From a virus, in the IMG/VR virus record IMGVR_UViG_3300030419_002038, positions 1 to 21,712 of that record: a stretch of 21,712 nt of DNA; one strand, given 5' to 3'. The notes under the pieces are model-generated. The model was not told the DNA's origin and searched no databases. It saw only the letters and a program-made list of their open reading frames with translations. The translations under genes were made by a program, and so were the position numbers. Positions 16,308 to 21,712 of this stretch are shown here, in pieces (position 1 is the first letter of the stretch; every line of letters starts with the position of its first letter).

Positions 16308-16321
16308 TATATAAAGGTTTC
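16308..16321 (-). promoter_or_regulatory. Archaeal-type BRE/TATA promoter candidate for the major tail protein genes
   Basis: On the minus strand the sequence reads GAAACC directly followed by TTTATATA, matching the archaeal BRE (purine-rich GAAA) and TATA box. The box centre is about 59 bases before the ATG at 16252; with the usual ~25-base spacing, transcription would start near 16285, giving a leader of ~33 bases. A second, weaker box (CTTTATAC, 16291-16298) follows. No good -35 element was seen for a bacterial reading, although TATACT resembles a -10 box. Confidence 0.5.
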
Positions 16322-16392
16322 CCCATAAGATGCCATATGGCTCTACTTATCTACCATTTAACTCTCTATTAAGATATATTATATATATTAAG

Positions 16393-18291
16393 CTAATCGA
16401 CTTCTGGTTCTATAGTTATTTCTTCTATACCGTAATAAGGCATAGCCCAGAAAGAATAACCGGGCTGAACGTTTCCACCTGAAAGTTGGCTAGCTCTGGT
16501 TTCTTTAAATTGATTAAGGTGGCGAATAAATTGATTAGTTGAGCCACCCGGCGCATTTCTTTGAAAATTTTGTAATCCTGCATGTAAAGCCCCTGAAGAA
16601 CCATTTGCTACTCTATCTAACATTACATTTACAACGTGTGCCATTCTTGCATCTAGACTTGCTTCTGGTACATAAATACCTGCACTAAATCCTCTGGCAC
16701 CTTGACTAGTAGCTGTTTGAATAGTAAAACCACCTACATTAGCAATCGGTTGCATCTTACCAAGAGCCTTTCTTACTAAATGTCCAGACATTTGGTCATT
16801 CATAATTAAAGCACTACTTTTATGGAGAGTTCCTCCTAATTCTTGTAATAATCCATGTGTCGCAGGACCATCAAAAACTTTTACATGTTTGTCTTTAAGT
16901 TTTTTATATAAAAACTTTCTAGCACCTGACCTATATTGTCTTAGTAATACTCCTGCTGTAACATGTGCAGGAGTGTGTGTTAACGTAAATGTATCCCATA
17001 AACCATTCACTGTATTTGACCAGTTACCAATGGAGTGCATTAGATGTTTAGCTACACTGTTAGTCATTTTACCTGCTGAAGCACCACCTCTTGCCAGTCT
17101 ATCAGCTTCTCTTTTTGACATACCTGCTAATCGTCTGGCTGTTATAGAAGCCCCACCACCCCGCATTGGTTTTAAATGTTTTTTTGGGTCTGGGTTCTTT
17201 AGAGATTGTCTAGCAACGTCGTGTTGAGTACCCGGACCTCCAAACCCAGTTGGTGCTCTCATATGTTCTGCTGTTAAATCTCTTTCAGAAACACCATGAG
17301 CTTCAGCTGCCATACGTTTAATAGTTCCTAAATGGGGGTTCCATTTTGAAGTAATTTCATTATTATAATAATTTTTCATATCTTCTATAATTTTATCCCG
17401 ACTTTTAGGTATATCTTCAGTTCTTTGCCAAATAGGACCTCCAGTTAAACTGTGATGGTTTGTCCATTTTTCTCCGTCCGCAGTAGCTTTAGATTCTGTA
17501 ACATCTATAGCTATAATTTTATTTCCTATTTTTATATAAGCATCAACAGGTTGTGTTAAACCTATTGTATCTCTATGACTTTCTAATGCTTCAATACCAT
17601 CTTTATGAGAAGCTTGGTCTACTAATATAGCTGTTTGTTCTTCAGAAGCCCATTGAGAAGGGTGTGCTCCTTTTCTTAATCTTAATTCTCTTCCAGAATC
17701 TGCATCTCTTCCACCTATACTTGTTATTCTATTACTAATCTGTGTATTAATTTCTCTTAAATATTGACCAGTATAAGCAGCACTATTTCTTTTAAATTCA
17801 TTGTGTATATCTTTTAATACTCTGACTTGAGCATTATAATCATTATTTCTACCTGTAGCAGTAGGATAATCTTGATTTCCCCAAAAATTTTCTTGAAGCA
17901 TACTTGATACTGGTGCACCACCCATTGTAGCAGACTTCATCATATTTTTAAAACCTTCCACTGAGTTCCAAGCAGAAGCAAAAGCTTCAGATTCGATTGC
18001 TTCATCAAATTCTTTTTTACCTAGGTGTCTAAGTAACATATGTGCTCTAGAATACCAAGTTCTTTTACTTCTTATTGGGTGTCTAGCTTCAAAATTAGGT
18101 TGTTGATGATAATTAAATCCTATGACATTAACTAAACCATCAGCTTCATTCCATGAAAGATTTCCACCTAATGTATGAATTCCACTCTCACCACCTGCAA
18201 AACCTACTACAGAAGGATAAAATCCTGCTTTAATACCACTCTTAATTGTTGTTCTTAATTCAGATGTTGGTTTATTAAATGCTGTGCTCAT
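16393..18291 (-). CDS. Unrecognised 632-residue neck/tail-region protein
   Basis: Located between the tail-completion candidate (ATGA overlap of 4 bases) and the promoter in front of the major tail proteins. I recognise no family. The N-terminal ~170 residues are rich in aromatic and charged residues; residues 248-268 form two hydrophobic strands with P-V-D (248-250) and I-D-V-T-E-S-K (262-268), an arrangement like the PD...ExK core of PD-(D/E)XK nucleases (candidate D250, D263, E266, K268). Residues 375-410 are Gly/Arg/Ala-rich (RGGGASITARRLAG), a possible flexible nucleic-acid-binding linker. The rest is mixed helix and strand, with a C-terminal region from about 435 that contains many His and Gly. 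Tail gene clusters seldom carry such a long gene at this point. It might be a virion-packaged enzyme or a multi-domain neck protein; the nuclease idea rests on a short motif only. Confidence 0.6.
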   Translation of the reverse strand: MSTAFNKPTSELRTTIKSGIKAGFYPSVVGFAGGESGIHTLGGNLSWNEADGLVNVIGFNYHQQPNFEARHPIRSKRTWYSRAHMLLRHLGKKEFDEAIESEAFASAWNSVEGFKNMMKSATMGGAPVSSMLQENFWGNQDYPTATGRNNDYNAQVRVLKDIHNEFKRNSAAYTGQYLREINTQISNRITSIGGRDADSGRELRLRKGAHPSQWASEEQTAILVDQASHKDGIEALESHRDTIGLTQPVDAYIKIGNKIIAIDVTESKATADGEKWTNHHSLTGGPIWQRTEDIPKSRDKIIEDMKNYYNNEITSKWNPHLGTIKRMAAEAHGVSERDLTAEHMRAPTGFGGPGTQHDVARQSLKNPDPKKHLKPMRGGGASITARRLAGMSKREADRLARGGASAGKMTNSVAKHLMHSIGNWSNTVNGLWDTFTLTHTPAHVTAGVLLRQYRSGARKFLYKKLKDKHVKVFDGPATHGLLQELGGTLHKSSALIMNDQMSGHLVRKALGKMQPIANVGGFTIQTATSQGARGFSAGIYVPEASLDARMAHVVNVMLDRVANGSSGALHAGLQNFQRNAPGGSTNQFIRHLNQFKETRASQLSGGNVQPGYSFWAMPYYGIEEITIEPEVD

Positions 18292-18794
18292 GTTCTATAA
18301 TTCTTAAAGTGTAATGTAAATTGTGCAGTAGCTCCATACCATTGTAAATTTTCTAAAAAGCCTATATCTCTCCAACTGTCTAATCTACGAGATAGAATTT
18401 CTAGTTCTTCTTCCTCATATATAGTCCAGTCTATGTCTGCTACAGCATTTGCTATATTTAACATTAACCAATTAATCATTCTCCTTTGTTTATACGTTAC
18501 TCCACTTATTGTTAATTCTGTTTCTTTTTCTGCTATAATATGTACTAAATATTGTACACCGTAAACTTCACCAGTTCCTGCTGTGGAAGCATCTCCAAAG
18601 GTCATATCTTGTCCAAAAAATTGTTCATCAAATCCAGAACCAATCATCTGAACTATAACTGCGGGAAATTTTAATTCCTCTGTTTCAGGAAATTGTCCAA
18701 AGACATGTACGTCTCCTGTTACTGCTGCATTTATCTTATCACTTATACCCATCATCAGGGCTCTTTCTATTACATTTAAATAATCTTTAGCCAT
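18288..18794 (-). CDS. Putative tail completion/terminator protein
   Basis: 168 residues. An N-terminal helix (NVIERALMMGISDKI) is followed by KFPAVIVQMIG and a strand pair GVQYLVHIIAEKE, then a helix with MINWLMLNIANAV, and it ends in strands (ATAQFTLHFKNY). This strand-helix-strand layout with a FPAV-type strand and an antiparallel end is common in small tail terminator and completion proteins that cap the tube at the neck, and the gene is in the right place. It overlaps the upstream gene by 8 bases; its Shine-Dalgarno sequence (TAGGAGAAG) lies in that gene's Arg-rich final codons. The assignment is structural guesswork plus position, as no signature motif was found. Confidence 0.6.
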   Translation of the reverse strand: MAKDYLNVIERALMMGISDKINAAVTGDVHVFGQFPETEELKFPAVIVQMIGSGFDEQFFGQDMTFGDASTAGTGEVYGVQYLVHIIAEKETELTISGVTYKQRRMINWLMLNIANAVADIDWTIYEEEELEILSRRLDSWRDIGFLENLQWYGATAQFTLHFKNYRT

Positions 18795-19794
18795 ATGCTC
18801 TTCTCCTACTTGTTCTATCTCCTCTCACTCTCACAGCCCCTATCTCCATGTACTCATCACGGTAATCTTTAATCTCTTCAATACGCCATTCAGCACTCTT
18901 ATATAGATATATATCTTTAAGCTCTACTGTAGCAGAGCCTGATATATCTATTATAAGGGAGCTTAAATAAGAGCTACTGACTCCACCTAGTAATTTATCT
19001 AAATCTAAAGTAGAAGTAGCTGTAAATGTTTTAGCTGCTCCTCCAATATATACTTCCTTTGTATCACCTGTGCTTACATTTCTGACTGGTAAATCTACAG
19101 TTACCCAATTAGTAGGTGAAAAAGTATCAGTTGCTGTCCATGTTGTATGTTTTTCAGTAGTGTCTATACCTACGAGTTTAAAGTATACTAAATCACCACC
19201 ACTAGTAGTGTCTGTTTTGATTTTAAATTGAATCCTATCTATTTCATATCCTGCGGGGTAAGTAGAGCCCGGAGATAAATCTATTGTTTGTTGTCCTGAA
19301 GAACTAATATCAGAAGGTTTTTGAATAACCCTTTCTATATCTAAAAGTTTGTCATAAGTTTCTATCTCATCGAATTGACTTGTTTCACTAAAATTATCTA
19401 AAGACTTAATATAGTCTAAAGAAGGTAAATAAAACTTACAAGCACCTGTTATTCTATGTCCTGTTTGTTCCAGCTTACCAGAACGGCTTATAATAGGACT
19501 TTGAACGGCATTTAAGCCCGGTAAAACTAATTCTGGACTACTTGTATGGTAAGCCGTGTCAGTAGTCTCAGATTGTGCTGCAAAACTACTATCCTCATAA
19601 CCAAAATTTACAGGAGGACCAGATAAATTAGTACCTGTACCTTCAGTTCCGGTAGTACTTCCTGTAGTCTTAACAACTTTACGATAAATTGGGTCTCTGG
19701 CGAAAACTAGAGGTCGTACTTGATTAGTACGATGTCCTAAATGTCTTAATAATTTAGGAAAATTAACTGTTCCTAGTCCCACCGTATGTGCCAT
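18787..19794 (-). CDS. Putative head-tail joining (neck) protein with an inserted beta domain
   Basis: 335 residues. The flanks read as one unit: KLEQTGHRITGACKFYLPS (107-125) and the end EWRIEEIKDYRDEYMEIGA (302-320) resemble the strands of head closure/stopper proteins, and the gene lies between connector and tail-completion candidates. Between them, residues 163-300 form what looks like a separate beta-sandwich: QQTIDLSPG, IDRIQFKIKTDT, WVTVDLPV, LSSLIIDIS and a closing VELKDIYLYK, the last typical of galactose-binding or CBM-like folds. It ends in a basic tail (DRTSRRRAYG). The start has AAGGAA about 7 bases upstream, and only one base separates it from the previous stop. The neck role is moderately likely; the insert may decorate the neck or hold whiskers. 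Confidence 0.6.
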   Translation of the reverse strand: MAHTVGLGTVNFPKLLRHLGHRTNQVRPLVFARDPIYRKVVKTTGSTTGTEGTGTNLSGPPVNFGYEDSSFAAQSETTDTAYHTSSPELVLPGLNAVQSPIISRSGKLEQTGHRITGACKFYLPSLDYIKSLDNFSETSQFDEIETYDKLLDIERVIQKPSDISSSGQQTIDLSPGSTYPAGYEIDRIQFKIKTDTTSGGDLVYFKLVGIDTTEKHTTWTATDTFSPTNWVTVDLPVRNVSTGDTKEVYIGGAAKTFTATSTLDLDKLLGGVSSSYLSSLIIDISGSATVELKDIYLYKSAEWRIEEIKDYRDEYMEIGAVRVRGDRTSRRRAYG

Positions 19795-19795
19795 A

Positions 19796-20263
19796 TTACA
19801 AATTCCTTGGCTTCTGCCTTACATTGAGTGTACTATCACTACCATCTATATTCTTCTTCCAATTAACATCCCCTTGATTAGGGTCTGCATTGTAAGTTGT
19901 CATCTTAATACTCAATGCTGAATAAGATAATAAGGCATCTTTTGCCATTTCTTCAAATTTTTTGTATGGTTCTTCATCATTATAAGAAACAAATACATCT
20001 CCTATTTTTAAATTTTCTATTCCCATACCATTTTGTGCTATACTTGCCAAATAACAGGTATAATAAATTACTGCATTATCATATGCATTAGAAGTATCAA
20101 CTGTGTAAGTAGTGTTTGTTTGGTCTTCAAACCACTCCATTGACATACTTACTAATTCAGACAAATCACTATCGTCTACTTCAGTTGTTTCAATACCTGT
20201 GAGTAATCTAACTCGTGTTCCTATTTGGTTTAAATCTAATGTCGAGTCTCTTGTTATTGCCAT
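19796..20263 (-). CDS. Putative head-tail connector (gp6-like) protein
   Basis: 155 residues from the ATG at 20263, which shares one base with the stop of the upstream gene (TAATG) and has GGGGAT upstream. The frame is open for 19 further codons to 20320, but these would overlap the upstream gene in another frame and read as low-quality sequence with several Cys and Trp, so the internal ATG is preferred. The protein is mainly helical: DLNQIGTRVRLLTGIE, then DLSELVSMSMEWFEDQTN, AVIYYTCYLASIAQ and FEEMAKDALLSYSAL. Such an all-helical make-up is typical of HK97 gp6-like adaptors that sit under the portal. The position, first of the neck genes, agrees. No specific motif confirms it. Confidence 0.6.
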   Translation of the reverse strand: MAITRDSTLDLNQIGTRVRLLTGIETTEVDDSDLSELVSMSMEWFEDQTNTTYTVDTSNAYDNAVIYYTCYLASIAQNGMGIENLKIGDVFVSYNDEEPYKKFEEMAKDALLSYSALSIKMTTYNADPNQGDVNWKKNIDGSDSTLNVRQKPRNL

Positions 20264-20472
20264 TACATCATCCCCCATGCACCTGCTCCACCAGCTGCTG
20301 TAATTATTACAGCTAACCAACGTTGTAAAGATGCTTTAATATCATTCTCCCACATTTCGTGGTGTGCTAAGTGATTAGTGAAAAGAGTTTCGAACTTATC
20401 CATTCTATTATAGATAGTCTTAATCCTCTCATCCATGCGAATTAATAGTTCTTCTCTTTCCCATTCATCCAT
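20263..20472 (-). CDS. Small coiled-coil protein with a C-terminal membrane segment (XhlA-like)
   Basis: 69 residues. The first ~48 form a charged amphipathic helix with heptad-like spacing (MDEWEREELLIRMDERIKTI, LFTNHLAHHEMWENDI), and the last ~18 are hydrophobic (LAVIITAAGGAGAWGMM), a likely single membrane span with the C-terminus at the end of the membrane. This layout resembles XhlA haemolysin/holin-associated proteins, which suggests a role in lysis, but such proteins also occur as small virion or membrane-anchor components, and the location among head-neck genes would be unusual for a lysis gene. GAGGT lies about 9 bases before the ATG and overlaps the stop of the fibre gene. Confidence 0.65.
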   Translation of the reverse strand: MDEWEREELLIRMDERIKTIYNRMDKFETLFTNHLAHHEMWENDIKASLQRWLAVIITAAGGAGAWGMM

Positions 20473-20481
20473 ATTTTAACC

Positions 20482-21712
20482 TCATGCTGCTATAGACTCC
20501 GTTATATGCCAATAGTTTCCTGACCACATAGCTATACATAATTTTGCTTGAACGTTTCCTGCGTTTGTAGCAGTACATATATCAAAAGTTTGATTACTAC
20601 CTGATTCGTCAACCTTGGCATTAATTTTGACAGTAGCCGTATACATAGCTGAAAGGTGAGGGTTGAATCCACCCACAGCTAAACACATTATATAATAAAT
20701 TTTACCTTGATTTGAATCCGCTGATGGCGTAGGTAAAGTAACAGTAGTTGAACCAGTTGCTTGCCTAATCTCGGCGTTATATTGAACAATTAAACTATGC
20801 GCATCAGTAGTAGCTGTAGCATCACTACTTACATCTTCCGGTGTATGTATAAGTGTACCAGTATCAAATGTAGTATTATCGTTTAATGTAATAGTTGCTC
20901 CATCGTATGTTAAGTTTGCTTCTGCTGTTGCAGTGCCGTCTCCATCGGCAGTTAGAACTCGGTTAGCTGCATCATTTGCTATTGAAACTGCACCGGGTGG
21001 ACCTGCTGGACCACCGGGACCAGTTGGACCTGTAGGACCTGTACCACCTGCTCCACCCTTTTGTCCTTTTGTACCATCATCACCATCATCACCATCAGAA
21101 CCACCGGGACCAGTTGGACCTGTAGGACCTGTTGGACCTGCTGGACCTGTTGGACCTGCTGTAGTAGATGGAGCACCTTTCTGTCCTTTAGCGGCAACAC
21201 CACCTTCACCACCTTCACCACCTGCACCGGGTCCTTTAACACCCTTTTGACCCTTTTGTCCTGTACCTGATGGGTTAACACCACCTTTAGCACCTTTAGC
21301 TGCCTTTGTACCTTTCTGTCCTTTAGTACCTGCCGGAGAAGTAGTGGACTTTGCACTTTTTACTCCTTTTTGTCCGGTGTGACTAGCAGCAGTTGGACCT
21401 AATCCACCTTTAGCACCTTTAGCTGCCTTTGTACCTTTCTGTCCTTTAGTACCTCCCGGAGAAGTAGTGGACTTTGCACTTTTTGCTCCTTTTTCTCCGG
21501 TGTGACTAGCAGCAGTTGGACCTAATCCACCTTTAGCACCTTTAGTTGCCTTTGTACCTTTTTGTCCTTTAGTACCTCCCGAAGAACTAGTGGACTTTGC
21601 ACCTTTAACACCTTTAACGTCACCGGGATGTGCGACTCCACCTGCACCACCATCACCTTTAGCACCTTTAGTTGCCTTTGTACCTTTTTGTCCTTTAGTA
21701 AATTGAGTTGAA
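20482..21712 (-). CDS. Collagen-like fibre protein, N-terminal part beyond the window
   Basis: At least 410 residues, open from the right edge; the ATG at 20688 is internal. From the edge to about 21250 there are Lys/Ala/Thr-rich G-x-y repeats (GTKGQKGTKATKGAKG type) in ~41-residue units with breaks. From about 21181 to 20998 there is near-perfect collagen-like sequence (GPTGPTGPTGPGG, GDDGDDGTKGQKG, GPPGA). After that comes a globular C-terminal part starting SIANDAANRVLTADGDGTA followed by NLTYDG, a form often found in fibre proteins of marine phages, and ending in strands with IYYIMCLAVGG and MWSGNYWHI. Such a protein forms trimers: a triple-helical shaft with a C-terminal head. Its place at the head end of the operon suggests a head fibre or decorating fibre rather than a tail fibre. 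The repeat part would tolerate unit gain or loss. Confidence 0.85.
   Translation of the reverse strand, partial: STQFTKGQKGTKATKGAKGDGGAGGVAHPGDVKGVKGAKSTSSSGGTKGQKGTKATKGAKGGLGPTAASHTGEKGAKSAKSTTSPGGTKGQKGTKAAKGAKGGLGPTAASHTGQKGVKSAKSTTSPAGTKGQKGTKAAKGAKGGVNPSGTGQKGQKGVKGPGAGGEGGEGGVAAKGQKGAPSTTAGPTGPAGPTGPTGPTGPGGSDGDDGDDGTKGQKGGAGGTGPTGPTGPGGPAGPPGAVSIANDAANRVLTADGDGTATAEANLTYDGATITLNDNTTFDTGTLIHTPEDVSSDATATTDAHSLIVQYNAEIRQATGSTTVTLPTPSADSNQGKIYYIMCLAVGGFNPHLSAMYTATVKINAKVDESGSNQTFDICTATNAGNVQAKLCIAMWSGNYWHITESIAA
21281..21712. repeat. 123-bp tandem repeats in the collagen-like gene
   Basis: Unit starts (low coordinate) are at 21281, 21404, 21527 and 21653, so the spacing is 123, 123 and 126 bases, i.e. 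41 or 42 codons. Copies 21281-21403 and 21404-21526 differ at only three positions, suggesting recent duplication. The third copy is similar only over its first ~80 bases, and the fourth is cut by the window edge. Confidence 0.85.

Noticed and set aside
16370-16392. Alternating AT stretch after the 632-residue gene as an origin or terminator
   Set aside because: It is only a short TATATA-type run without iterated sites, a stem with T-run, or a composition break beyond the local AT-richness.
20264-20320. N-terminal extension of the connector candidate to an upstream ATG
   Set aside because: It would overlap the small membrane protein gene in another frame and has an unlikely Cys/Trp-rich sequence; the TAATG start at 20263 with a ribosome binding site fits the operon style.
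20933-21250. A plus-strand 105-residue Gly-Pro-Val-rich frame that looks collagen-like
   Set aside because: It is the antisense image of the GPT/GPA repeats: GGT/ACC codons read as Gly-Pro on both strands. The minus-strand frame is longer, open to the edge and collinear with the operon.
20979-21356. A 125-residue minus-strand frame rich in Val, Leu, Lys and Gln across the collagen region
   Set aside because: It is the shifted frame of the Gly-x-y repeats; the true frame is open through the whole region and continues into the globular end of the fibre.

Overview
The window looks like part of the genome of a tailed virus (siphovirus-like, class Caudoviricetes) from an AT-rich, probably marine setting. 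The left 1.95 kb is on the + strand: the 3' part of a B12-dependent (class II) ribonucleotide reductase gene and a small unknown gene. The remaining ~19.8 kb is one tightly packed minus-strand block of virion structure genes in the usual head-to-tail order, read right to left. The two blocks converge on overlapping stop codons at 1948-1951.

Minus-strand order (5' to 3'): a collagen-like fibre gene running off the right edge (21712-20482); a small coiled-coil/membrane protein; a head-tail connector candidate; a neck protein with an inserted beta-rich domain; a tail-completion candidate; an unrecognised 632-residue protein; a 140-bp gap with a promoter-like sequence and two small inverted repeats; two paralogous major tail proteins; a (Pro-Glu)8 protein; two small genes in the tail-assembly-chaperone position; the tape measure protein; two very large distal tail proteins (1633 and 1027 residues) with LamG-like and PKD-like domains; and a tail hub-like protein. 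Capsid, portal and terminase genes should lie beyond the right edge. Most neighbours overlap by 1-32 bases or are separated by a few bases, and most have a Shine-Dalgarno sequence, often inside the end of the previous gene, so translation is probably coupled.

Host: the only sizeable intergenic gap carries GAAACC directly followed by TTTATATA on the coding strand, which matches an archaeal BRE/TATA element at a sensible distance from the major tail protein start. T-runs without hairpins follow both convergent stops, PKD-like domains occur in a distal tail protein, and no peptidoglycan-degrading domain is recognisable. Together these suggest an archaeal host, with marine Thaumarchaeota or Euryarchaeota as candidates. 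This is inference; a low-GC marine bacterial host is not excluded. No tRNA, rRNA, CRISPR array, insertion sequence or attachment site was seen.
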